A stretch of 32,196 nucleotides of DNA from Parcubacteria group bacterium GW2011_GWA2_47_21 (GTDB lineage Bacteria > Patescibacteriota > Minisyncoccia > Phycocordibacterales > DSPV01), in contig LCOC01000003.1 in assembly GCA_001000545.1 (NCBI GenBank), positions 1 to 32,196 of the forward strand, read 5' to 3'. Of this stretch, positions 6,361 to 14,492 are shown piece after piece; position 1 is the stretch's first letter; every line of letters begins with the position of its first letter. Made by a program: the position numbers and the translations under genes. Below the pieces are notes generated by a model. That model was not told where the DNA came from and ran no database searches. It saw only the letters and a list, made by a program, of their open reading frames with translations.

Positions 6361-6431
6361 GCCCCCGGCAGGATTCGAACCCACAACGACTGCTTCGAAG
6401 GCAGTTATGATTTCCATTTCACCACGGGGGC
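6361..6431 (-). tRNA. tRNA-Arg (anticodon UCG)
   Basis: GCCCCCG...ACTGC CTTCGAA GCAGT...GTGGGTTCGAATCCTGC CGGGGGC. Confidence 0.9.
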
Positions 6432-6482
6432 AACAAGAGAATCATACGCTAAAACTAGGAGAAATAGCAAAAAAGTAATAGA

Positions 6483-7997
6483 ATGTTTTGTATGAAATAT
6501 TCGCCAAAAAATGACACATTTAACATTCCTGAAAAAGTGGTGGATGTAGCAAAAACCTTGGAAAATAAGGGTTTTGAGGCCTATCTGATAGGCGGGTGCG
6601 TCCGCGATTTATTACTTGGAAGAAAACCAAAGGATTGGGACATTACCACCGACGCCGTCCCGGAAGAAATCATAAAACATTTCCCGGATACTTTTTACGA
6701 AAATGATTTTGGCACTGTCGGAGTGGTCAACAAAACAGAAGACGAGAGCGTGAGGGTGGTTGAAGTAACCCCTTATCGCCTTGAGGCCAAATATTCAAAT
6801 AGCCGCCATCCTGATTCGGTAACTTTCAGCAAAAATCTTGAAGATGACTTAAAGCGGAGAGATTTCACGATAAATGCCATTGCTCTTAAAATCATCGTAA
6901 AGGACAAAAATGGCTATAAAGGACAAATTGTTGACCTTTATAAAGGACAAGAGGACATTAAAGGACACATCGTAAGAACGGTGGGAAATCCTGAAGAAAG
7001 GTTCGCGGAAGACGCTTTGCGCCTCTTGAGAGCGGCAAGAATAGCTGTGGAATTAGGTTTCACGATTAACATTGATACTTCTAAGGCAATTGCAAAGTTG
7101 GCCGAAAACCTCGGTAAAATCGCCGGAGAACGTATTAGAGATGAATTTTCAAGAATTCTTATGTCAGATAGGCCGATGGTAGGTTTAGAGTTAATGCGAG
7201 ATTTGAATCTTTTGCCGGAAATCGTTCCATCACTTCAAAAGGCGATAGGGGTTACTCAAAATAAGGCCCATTCTTACGATGTTTGGGAACACAGCTTAAG
7301 AACGGTTCAGCACGCCGCCAAAAAAGGCTGGCCCTTAGAAATTCGCTTAGCGGCGCTGTTTCATGATATTGGAAAACCTATAGCCAGAAGATTTTCTCCT
7401 GAAAAAAATGATTGGACTTTTCACGGCCATGATGTTATTGGGGTAAAAATAGCAGAAAAATCAATGGGGGACCTGAAATACCCCAATAAAACCATTGATA
7501 AAGTGGCCAAATTGGTTAGATGGCATATGTTTTTCTCTGATACCGAGCAAATTACTCATTCCGCCGTCAGAAGATTGGTGGCCAATGTCGGCCAAGAAAA
7601 CGTTTGGGATTTAATGAATTTGCGAATTTGTGACCGAATCGGCACCGGTCGGCCAAAAGAAGACCCCTACCGCTTAAGGAAATACAGAGCGATGGTTGAG
7701 GAGGTTATGAGGGACCCGGTAACCGTAGCTATGCTTAAAATTGACGGCAACACAATAATGAAAACGGCTAGTTTGGAGCCGGGACCAAAAATAGGGTTTA
7801 TTCTCAATGCTTTGTTGGAAGAAGTGTTGGACAATCCTAAATTAAACACCTCTGAATACCTTGAAAAGCGCGCTACACAGATGGCAAGAATGAAAGATAG
7901 GGAATTGGCTGAATTGGGTAAAAAAGCTAAGGATAGGAGAAATTTGGAGGAAGAAACGGCTGTAAAAAAAATAAGAAGTAAATATTGGGTAAAATAA
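6483..7997 (+). CDS. cca: CCA tRNA nucleotidyltransferase with HD domain
   Basis: AYLIGGCVRDLLLGRKPKDWDITTDA; RRDFTINAIAL; HD motif LAALFHDIGKP. Confidence 0.92.
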   Translation: MFCMKYSPKNDTFNIPEKVVDVAKTLENKGFEAYLIGGCVRDLLLGRKPKDWDITTDAVPEEIIKHFPDTFYENDFGTVGVVNKTEDESVRVVEVTPYRLEAKYSNSRHPDSVTFSKNLEDDLKRRDFTINAIALKIIVKDKNGYKGQIVDLYKGQEDIKGHIVRTVGNPEERFAEDALRLLRAARIAVELGFTINIDTSKAIAKLAENLGKIAGERIRDEFSRILMSDRPMVGLELMRDLNLLPEIVPSLQKAIGVTQNKAHSYDVWEHSLRTVQHAAKKGWPLEIRLAALFHDIGKPIARRFSPEKNDWTFHGHDVIGVKIAEKSMGDLKYPNKTIDKVAKLVRWHMFFSDTEQITHSAVRRLVANVGQENVWDLMNLRICDRIGTGRPKEDPYRLRKYRAMVEEVMRDPVTVAMLKIDGNTIMKTASLEPGPKIGFILNALLEEVLDNPKLNTSEYLEKRATQMARMKDRELAELGKKAKDRRNLEEETAVKKIRSKYWVK

Positions 7998-8037
7998 TCC
8001 TGAGATGAAAATCCCCTTGTTTTAAAGCCGTAAAATC

Positions 8038-8060
8038 GTGTCAACCTGCCAGGTTGACAC
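8038..8060. repeat. REP-like palindrome GTGTCAACCTGCCAGGTTGACAC
   Basis: Perfect 11-bp arms; same core as four copies around the RAYT gene. Confidence 0.9.
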
Positions 8061-8364
8061 GGGGGACTGTCTATTTGCCCACCTGTCATCTACTACTTGT
8101 TTTACTGAATTTTTTGAAACAAAAAAGAAAGCAAAAACCGCTCTCGCGGCAACAGGTATCGCTTGAGCGGTTTTGGAAAGATTTACCTGAGTTTTAGTCC
8201 CGTGCTCGCGACATACCGAACATTAAAATACGGTGTGTGTATGTTGCCTTGAACACCAAACTAACCTTGGTTTATCTTTATGAGTGGGAGCGTGGCGACA
8301 CTCCCGTTTGAAAGAGCGAAATGTGTCCGAAAAAACATTAGATGAAATTTTCAGTAAGTTCGAA

Positions 8365-8455
8365 CTCTATCGGACATTCTATCGGACATCTATCGGACAT
8401 GTAAAGGACAAACTGTGGATAAATGTCCGATAGAATGTCCGTTATGATGTCCTAT
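8365..8455. repeat. Cluster of TAtCGGACAT/TAAAGGACA repeats in both orientations with a DnaA box
   Basis: CTATCGGACATTCTATCGGACATCTATCGGACATGTAAAGGACA, then TGTGGATAA, then ATGTCCGATAGAATGTCCGTTATGATGTCCTATAGA. Confidence 0.9.
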
Positions 8456-8509
8456 AGAAAACCCTTGACTATTATCGTATTAGGATTAACATCCTATACG
8501 GAGGTCTAA

Positions 8510-8968
8510 ATGACTACAACAAAACTCGTTATTTTGATAATCGCGCTTCTACTATTCTTAGATGCCGTTTTTTGTTTGTTTATCGCTCGCTTCTCTTCCA
8601 AAGCGAGAAGGATTATCCGTTTGGACAATCTCGAAAATCTGTTGTCTGAAGATGTATATCTGCAGGCTTCTGTGGCGAAGCCAGAGAACAGTGTTAAAGT
8701 TTTCCGCATCAACGATTTATTTGTCGCCGTCCGCTATGTTATCAAGATGGTTGGCGGGACAAAATATGAGTCCATAGAAATATCTGCCCTAGATGATGCG
8801 GGGGAAGGTTTTCAATCGGCGTTTGAAGATAGCGAATTGGCGATTCTTCGCTGGTTTGACAAAAAGGATAATGAGGTGCCTGTAATGTCCGCAACGAATT
8901 ACAACAGGGTCCTCGGTTTATTGGCGCGAGTCAGAGAAATCGCTTCCGGAGTAACACAAGCGGCGTAA
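8510..8968 (+). CDS. Hypothetical protein with N-terminal TM helix
   Basis: SD GGAGG 5 nt before the ATG; TM helix LVILIIALLLFLDAVFCLFIA; terminator downstream. Confidence 0.75.
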   Translation: MTTTKLVILIIALLLFLDAVFCLFIARFSSKARRIIRLDNLENLLSEDVYLQASVAKPENSVKVFRINDLFVAVRYVIKMVGGTKYESIEISALDDAGEGFQSAFEDSELAILRWFDKKDNEVPVMSATNYNRVLGLLARVREIASGVTQAA

Positions 8969-8988
8969 GGTACGCCGCTTTCTTTTTT
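8959..8988 (+). terminator. Rho-independent terminator
   Basis: AAGCGGCGTA AGG TACGCCGCTT TCTTTTTT. Confidence 0.85.
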
Positions 8989-9757
8989 AAATATCAACCT
9001 CCAAGGAAATAGGACAATGGTCGGAGCCCAAAATATCTTCAAAAATTTCCGCTTTTCTGAGCCGCGGTAAAAGCTCCAGAGAAACAAAAAAATAATCTAT
9101 CCGCCAACCGACATTTCGGTCTCGGGCAAAGGTCTTCATATCCCAATAAGTATATTTTCCAGTTGCGTTTGGATAAAAATACCTGAAGGCGTCAATAAAT
9201 CCTTTGGCTATCACTTTATCAATCCACGCCCGCTCTATTGGCAAAAAGCCGGTATTGTCTTTGTTCTCATTCGGCCTAGCGAGGTCTATTTCTTTGTGTG
9301 CCGTATTTACATCTCCGCAAAATACTATCGGTAAACCCGTCTTTCCAATTTTTTCAACAAATTTAAGGAAAGCGCTATAGTATTTGAGTTTGAATTCCAA
9401 TCGCTCCGGTCCGCCGCCGCCATTGGGGAAATAAACATTGAAAAGCCAGAAATTTTTGAAGCGGAGGCCTAAAAACCGCCCCTCTTGGTCCAATGCCTTT
9501 ACGCCAAGACCGCATAAAACTTCTTCGGCTTCAATTTTGGAAAAAACTGCGACCCCGCTATATCCTTTTTTAAATTTGGAATGGTCAAAATAAGAGAAAA
9601 AACCGCGCGGCTTTTGCGCTTCGGACGGTAATTGAGTTGGATGAGCTTTGGTTTCTTGAATACAGTAAACATCGGGATTAAATTTCATAAACCAATCAAA
9701 ACCGCCTTTTTTAATGTTGGCGCGAAGCCCGTTTACATTCCAAGATATAATTTTCAT
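8987..9757 (-). CDS. xthA: Exodeoxyribonuclease III
   Basis: MKIISWNVNGLRA...YCIQETKA...VFCGDVNTAHKEIDL...RIDYFFVS...GSDHCPISLEV. Confidence 0.93.
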   Translation of the reverse strand: MKIISWNVNGLRANIKKGGFDWFMKFNPDVYCIQETKAHPTQLPSEAQKPRGFFSYFDHSKFKKGYSGVAVFSKIEAEEVLCGLGVKALDQEGRFLGLRFKNFWLFNVYFPNGGGGPERLEFKLKYYSAFLKFVEKIGKTGLPIVFCGDVNTAHKEIDLARPNENKDNTGFLPIERAWIDKVIAKGFIDAFRYFYPNATGKYTYWDMKTFARDRNVGWRIDYFFVSLELLPRLRKAEIFEDILGSDHCPISLEVDI

Positions 9758-10234
9758 TTAAGCAAACTTGAAAAGTTGAGAAAATTGCCAAGAGGGATTA
9801 ATCATAATTTTGCGATAGAACCACGGGGCAAGGGCGACAGCAAAGAAGATATTACCTAACAAATGCCGGAGGGTGAAAGGGATTTGACCAAACAACGCTT
9901 CGCCCCACGGTTGACCGAACATTAAAGGCCCCATCAAAATACCGGTAACAAAATCAAAAAAGAGCGTGCCGATAATGCTGGCGACAACAAAATTCCCTGC
10001 GCCGGCGGTTTTATTTATCAAAAAATACGCGCCGAAAACACCGACCGCGCCGTGACCTATCATTCGGCGGTTCATTCCGCTGCGCCATGGTCCATAGGTC
10101 TTAGCGCCGGCCAGTTCCGTTGCCATCAGTGGCGAGATGTTCCAAAGTCCAAAAAGGGGAGAGAACAAACGAAAAATCAAGGTGCCGATAAATCCGGCAA
10201 AATATTTCGGTCCGCCATTCAATAAATTTTTCAC
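9758..10234 (-). CDS. Conserved multi-pass membrane protein
   Basis: 158-aa hydrophobic protein with several predicted TM segments. Confidence 0.65.
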   Translation of the reverse strand: MKNLLNGGPKYFAGFIGTLIFRLFSPLFGLWNISPLMATELAGAKTYGPWRSGMNRRMIGHGAVGVFGAYFLINKTAGAGNFVVASIIGTLFFDFVTGILMGPLMFGQPWGEALFGQIPFTLRHLLGNIFFAVALAPWFYRKIMINPSWQFSQLFKFA

Positions 10235-10254
10235 GTGGCCATTTTAGCATCTTT

Positions 10255-11193
10255 TCATTTTCTATTCTTGGCGTGAAAGGCGCGGTGGATTTCGCGGAGG
10301 TGCTTGTCGGTAACGTGAGTATAAACTTGGGTAGTTTGGATGTTGGAATGCCCCAAAAGCGCCTGAACGCTCCGCAAATCAGCGCCGTTTTCTAAAAGGT
10401 CGGTGGCGTAAGAATGCCGCAGAGTATGGGGAGTTACCTTCTTTGAAATACCCGCTTTAACGGCGTAGTAAGCGACGATTCTTTCTATGGAGCGGCTGGT
10501 AAGCCGAAGCGTTTCTGGTTCTTTCTTTTTTGGTTCATTTACCGCTTTAAGGCCGATTTGCGCAAACATGGCCTCGTCCATATCCGTTCTTTTCCCTAAA
10601 AATTTTTTGAGGGCGTTTTTGGCGGCGGGGGAGAGAAAAACCACCCGAACCTTGTCGCCCTTGCCGCGAATGGAGAATTCATCTTTCCGCAAGTCCAAAT
10701 CCCTATTCAAAGAACAAAGTTCCGACACCCGAAGGCCTGTGGAAAATAAAATCTCTAAAATGGCGCGGTCGCGGAGAGTTTTCAGGTCTTCGCCGGAAGG
10801 CGCTTCAATAAGCCGCTCCAGCTCTTCGCCGGAAATCAAATCAAGCTGGCGTTCCGGCACTTTGGCCAACTCTATCCTCTCGGCGGAAAGGGTTTTGACC
10901 TCTAGTTTTGCCAAATATTTAAGAAAAGCGCGAAGGGCTATGAGGTAATAATTTTGGGTTTTCTTTTTAAGCGTTTCAATCCTGCCGTCGGGATTTACGC
11001 CGGCACTCTGCCTGTTAAGCCAAAGCCGAAACTCCCTCACGGCGTTGTCGGTTATGCCTTTGGGCTCGCGGATTTTTGAAAATTCAATAAAACGGTTGAG
11101 GTAATGTTCATAATTCGTGACAGTTTTTAAACTGCGCCCCTTTTCAATTTCCAAGTGTTCCAAAAATTGCCGCTTAACATTATGTATATCCAT
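10255..11193 (-). CDS. Tyrosine recombinase, XerC/XerD family
   Basis: STGLRVSELCSLN...HTLRHSYATDLLENGADLRSVQALLGHSNIQTTQVYTHVT. Confidence 0.92.
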   Translation of the reverse strand: MDIHNVKRQFLEHLEIEKGRSLKTVTNYEHYLNRFIEFSKIREPKGITDNAVREFRLWLNRQSAGVNPDGRIETLKKKTQNYYLIALRAFLKYLAKLEVKTLSAERIELAKVPERQLDLISGEELERLIEAPSGEDLKTLRDRAILEILFSTGLRVSELCSLNRDLDLRKDEFSIRGKGDKVRVVFLSPAAKNALKKFLGKRTDMDEAMFAQIGLKAVNEPKKKEPETLRLTSRSIERIVAYYAVKAGISKKVTPHTLRHSYATDLLENGADLRSVQALLGHSNIQTTQVYTHVTDKHLREIHRAFHAKNRK

Positions 11194-11277
11194 GTCGCAC
11201 AATATTTTAACACATAAGGGGTTCAACCCGTGTAGTAAAAAACCTCGTCCGCTGGTTGTACTCTAAAAACATACACC

Positions 11278-11484
11278 GTGGACCAATCTGCCTATTATAA
11301 TATGTACAACGGCAAAGACAGAATATGTGAAATCTGCGGCAAGAAAATTAAACCGATGTCGCGTATCTTCTTTAAAGAAAGGTATTATTGCAACATTGGT
11401 TGTTTGGAGAAAAGGCCAAGAGATGCGGTTTCTCATGAAAAATTTGAGGGGCTATTGGGTTTCCAACTTCAAGAGCTGTCCTAA
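11278..11484 (+). CDS. Small zinc-ribbon-like protein (GTG start)
   Basis: CEICGKKIKPMSRIFFKERYYCNIGC: CxxC...CxxxC pattern. Confidence 0.5.
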   Translation: MDQSAYYNMYNGKDRICEICGKKIKPMSRIFFKERYYCNIGCLEKRPRDAVSHEKFEGLLGFQLQELS

Positions 11485-11564
11485 CGGCTCTTTTTAGTTA
11501 CTAACAGACGGCCCGCATACCGGCCATTGCCTACAAGCTTTGTTTATGCTATTCTTCTGGCATT

Positions 11565-11834
11565 ATGTTGACCAAAACAAAAAAACAAAAAATCATCAAA
11601 ACGGCGGCCATCCACGACAAAGATACCGGCAGTCCGGAAGTTCAAGTCGGTATTCTAACCAAGCGGATTGAAGAATTGGCCTCGCATCTTAAAAAGCATA
11701 AGAAGGACTTCCATTCCAGACGCGGCCTTCTTTCCATGGTCGCCGACAGGCAGTCCCATTTGAATTACTTGAAAAAGAAACTGCCGCGCCGATATAACGC
11801 GATTGTGAAAAAGTTGGAGCTTAAAAAAAAGTAG
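11565..11834 (+). CDS. rpsO: 30S ribosomal protein S15
   Basis: DTGSPEVQVGILTKRIEELASHLKKHKKDFHSRRGLLSMVADRQSHLNYLKKK. Confidence 0.97.
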   Translation: MLTKTKKQKIIKTAAIHDKDTGSPEVQVGILTKRIEELASHLKKHKKDFHSRRGLLSMVADRQSHLNYLKKKLPRRYNAIVKKLELKKK

Positions 11835-11937
11835 TATGCGAAAAGCGCCCCACGAATGCGCACACACGAATAAGTCAATTATTTAAATTAGTGGCATTAG
11901 CATTGTATTTTATTCGCGGCATTCGTGTTATCAATCT

Positions 11938-12465
11938 ATGTCTGTAATTAAACACAAGGAACAGCGGGTTGGAATTTTCATTGACACCCAGAATTTGTAT
12001 CATTGCGCGAAAAATCTTTATCGCGCCAGAGTTAATTTCGGCCAAGTGGTTAAAGACGCTTTAGCGGGGAGAGCCCTTATTCGAGCTGTTGCTTACGTCG
12101 TAACAACCGAGTCCGGCGAAGAGAAAGCGTTTTTTGAAGCCTTGGAAAAGGCCGGCATTGAAACAAAAACCAAGGACTTGCAGATTTTTGCCGGTGGGGC
12201 GAAAAAAGCCGATTGGGATGTGGGACTCGCCGTAGATGCCATTAAAATGGCGCCGAAAGTGGACACGGTCATCATCGCTTCCGGCGACGGCGACTTCGTT
12301 CCGCTTGTTCAATACCTCAAAGAAAATCAGGGCTGCCAAGTGGAGGTGGTTTCGTTTGGTAAATCAACTTCAGCGAAACTAATTGAGGCCGCGGACTCAT
12401 TTACCGACTTGGATACTAATCCGAGGAAATATCTTTTGGGAAGAGGCGGGGACAGAGCTTCATAG
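11938..12465 (+). CDS. NYN domain (LabA/DUF88-like) protein
   Basis: VGIFIDTQNLYH...KADWDVGLAVDAIKMAPKVDTVIIASGDGDFVPLVQYLK. Confidence 0.9.
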   Translation: MSVIKHKEQRVGIFIDTQNLYHCAKNLYRARVNFGQVVKDALAGRALIRAVAYVVTTESGEEKAFFEALEKAGIETKTKDLQIFAGGAKKADWDVGLAVDAIKMAPKVDTVIIASGDGDFVPLVQYLKENQGCQVEVVSFGKSTSAKLIEAADSFTDLDTNPRKYLLGRGGDRAS

Positions 12466-12538
12466 CCCGCCTCGTCGGACTTGCCTGACGGTAGTCAGGC
12501 AGACAGGATTCTTTAGCTTCAGAGCTTCATAGAAATCG

Positions 12539-12642
12539 TGAATTACGAAATGTGAAATTTTAGGTCCTCGGGTCGCAAAATCCCTAATTTTTTTAGGAGA
12601 TTTTGCTCAACCAGACCATAAAATTTCGCGTTTCGTAATTCA
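12539..12642 (+). repeat. Long stem-loop
   Basis: TGAATTACGAAATGTGAAATTTTAGGTC pairs with GACCATAAAATTTCGCGTTTCGTAATTCA. Inner stem GCAAAATCcCTAA/TTAGGaGATTTTGC. Confidence 0.8.
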
Positions 12643-12652
12643 AAGTAGAAAA

Positions 12653-12684
12653 ACAAAAAAGCGGGGGAGAGGTTCTCCGCCCGC
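12653..12684 (-). terminator. Terminator of the pilin-like gene
   Basis: Minus GCGGGCGGAGAACCTCTCCCCCGC followed by TTTTTT. Shares its core with 13851-13872. Confidence 0.75.
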
Positions 12685-12711
12685 TGTTGGCAATTATGCG
12701 ACTGGTCTCGG

Positions 12712-13080
12712 CTACTTGGCGACCTCGGCCGCTAGCTTTGATTCCTTGAAGACAATTTTCTTCTCCGCTCCGTCGTGTGCACCTCCATGTCCGATAAAAA
12801 GATTCGTTTCTGCAGTATCCCCGGTTCCCATTGATCGAACAAGATACCATAGACGCTGATTCTCCCAAGTGGCGGTAACGAGTTTATGGTTAGGGGGTAA
12901 CTCCACCACCATCCCGTCGCTCAAAGCGCGCGCCCTACTTTGCGCCCCACCTACAAGGCCACTTTGCGCTCCACCAAGGCTGAAAACTACAAGGCTGAAA
13001 ATTATCGCTCCCAGTATTGCCGCGATTGTTATTAGAATGAGTACCTCAATAAAGGTCAGGCCGTTTTGGTTTTTCTTCAT
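12712..13080 (-). CDS. Type IV pilin/pseudopilin-like protein
   Basis: MKKNQNGLTFIEVLILITIAAILGAIIFSLVVF: prepilin cleavage motif and hydrophobic helix. Confidence 0.8.
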   Translation of the reverse strand: MKKNQNGLTFIEVLILITIAAILGAIIFSLVVFSLGGAQSGLVGGAQSRARALSDGMVVELPPNHKLVTATWENQRLWYLVRSMGTGDTAETNLFIGHGGAHDGAEKKIVFKESKLAAEVAK

Positions 13081-13206
13081 AAGGGCTTATCTTTCTTACC
13101 AGCTCCCGCTTCGGCGCGGGTTTGTCCAGCATCAAGTTTTGATTATCCACAAAACCAGAAGTTTGTCAAATTGATTTTGAAGCTAATCTTACGATAAACT
13201 TTAAGT

Positions 13207-13464
13207 GTGAAAACATCAGAAAAAATTATTGGACTCAAAACCTTACGAGAAAATATGGAGAAATACATCCGCGAAGTCAATCGTGGTAAATCTTTTACAG
13301 TTGTCCGCCGATCAAGGCCGGCCTTCAAGATTGTGCCGGTGAATGAATGGGGTGATGAAGGGGTGTGGGAAACCATTGCTGATTTCTCTAAAGATAAACG
13401 GGGAGGTATTCCGATAGATGAGTTTCTGAAAGAGCTCCGCAAAGCAAACAAAAAAAATGGATAA
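13207..13464 (+). CDS. Phd/YefM-type antitoxin (GTG start)
   Basis: IIGLKTLRENMEKYIREVNRGKSFTVVRRSRPAFKIVPVNE; overlaps the downstream toxin start. Confidence 0.8.
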   Translation: MKTSEKIIGLKTLRENMEKYIREVNRGKSFTVVRRSRPAFKIVPVNEWGDEGVWETIADFSKDKRGGIPIDEFLKELRKANKKNG

Positions 13465-13699
13465 TGTTTCCAAATTCGTCGCTTCACTGCCAGAGAAAGA
13501 TCGACTACGGATTATTGAGACGCTAGCGTTCATACGCGGTGGTCAGACTAGCGGCTTGGATATCAAAAAGTTAAAGGGTTACGCCGATATCTTTAGAGTG
13601 AGAGTCGGGAAATATAGGATCATTTGCCGAAAACAAGAACCGTACAGATTTATAATAATCAAAGTTACCCACCGAAACGACACAACCTATAATTTTTAA
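13457..13699 (+). CDS. RelE/ParE-type toxin
   Basis: IKKLKGYADIFRVRVGKYRIICRKQEPYRFIIIKVTHRNDTTY. Confidence 0.85.
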   Translation: MDNVSKFVASLPEKDRLRIIETLAFIRGGQTSGLDIKKLKGYADIFRVRVGKYRIICRKQEPYRFIIIKVTHRNDTTYNF

Positions 13700-13716
13700 A
13701 TTCAATTTTGTCTCTA

Positions 13717-13777
13717 AATTCTATTCTCAAATTCCCTGCCTCGCCGGCAGGCAGGTTGAGAATTTGAGAATAGAATT
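13717..13777. terminator. Large stem-loop after the TA operon
   Basis: AATTCTATTCTCAAATTC / GAATTTGAGAATAGAATT perfect 18-bp arms; inner CCTGCC...GGCAGG. Confidence 0.6.
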
Positions 13778-13850
13778 GGGACGACAGTACGCGAAATAAA
13801 AATGGAAAAGATGACTTTTTCATTACTCTCGCTCGTTAGGAAATAAAAAA

Positions 13851-13872
13851 CGGGGGAGAGGTTCTCCGCCCG
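13851..13872 (-). terminator. Terminator of the 13900-14259 gene
   Basis: Minus CGGGCGGAGAACCTCTCCCCCG then TTTTTTA. Confidence 0.7.
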
Positions 13873-13899
13873 TTTGAAACTTAAGAAAAGGTTTTGTCG

Positions 13900-14259
13900 T
13901 CAAGCAACGCTCTTGAGAGGCACGCTTATACACCCATCCACCTTGACGAACTCCACATCAAATCTCGCGTCAAAGAAAAATTTCACGGAGTCCGGCACCT
14001 GGTAGAGAATGTCACTGCACTGCCCTTTTTCCCTCAAACTCTCGTAAAAGACCCTCACAAAGGGTGACGGTTCTTTCTGCAAATTCCTGGCCTCGGACGG
14101 AAAAGTGGTCACTACCAATTTGTTCCAGAAATTCGTCCCTGGGGACTCAAAACCAGCTGGAGGAACACGATTCCAAATTGCCTTCTCCACAACCAATGTC
14201 CAATCACCGAAACCGTGTAATTCAATGTTCGTTATTGTATCCAATTCACTCTTGCCCAC
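13900..14259 (-). CDS. Hypothetical protein
   Basis: 119-aa ORF with its own terminator; no family recognised. Confidence 0.5.
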   Translation of the reverse strand: MGKSELDTITNIELHGFGDWTLVVEKAIWNRVPPAGFESPGTNFWNKLVVTTFPSEARNLQKEPSPFVRVFYESLREKGQCSDILYQVPDSVKFFFDARFDVEFVKVDGCISVPLKSVA

Positions 14260-14450
14260 TTGATTGCGGGATTTTCAAGAGTTCTTTAGTTCATTTTCCA
14301 CAAAACCAGAAGTTTGTCAAACTGGCGGGCGGGTGATATGATGTGTGCGTTATTAATAATCGCCGGCCTGCGAATAAGTAGTTTTCGAAACTCCGTCAAA
14401 CGATTTCGAAATCTAAAATTCGGAGGTCAGCTGCGGCTAATGTAATTCGT

Positions 14451-14483
14451 CCCATAGTAGAAAATTGGAATTCTCACTATGGG
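14451..14483 (+). promoter_or_regulatory. 5' leader hairpin of pnp
   Basis: CCCATAGTAGAA - AATTGGAA - TTCTCACTATGGG; 12 bp with one bulge, just upstream of the pnp start. Confidence 0.55.
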
Positions 14484-14492
14484 GTAAGTATA

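Noticed and set aside
4851-8455. GGACA repeats as a DNA uptake sequence
   Set aside because: Restricted to about 3.6 kb and not seen elsewhere in the window, despite ComM and pilin-like genes.
8365-8455. CRISPR array
   Set aside because: Units are 11-12 bp, adjacent and in both orientations; no spacers and no cas genes.
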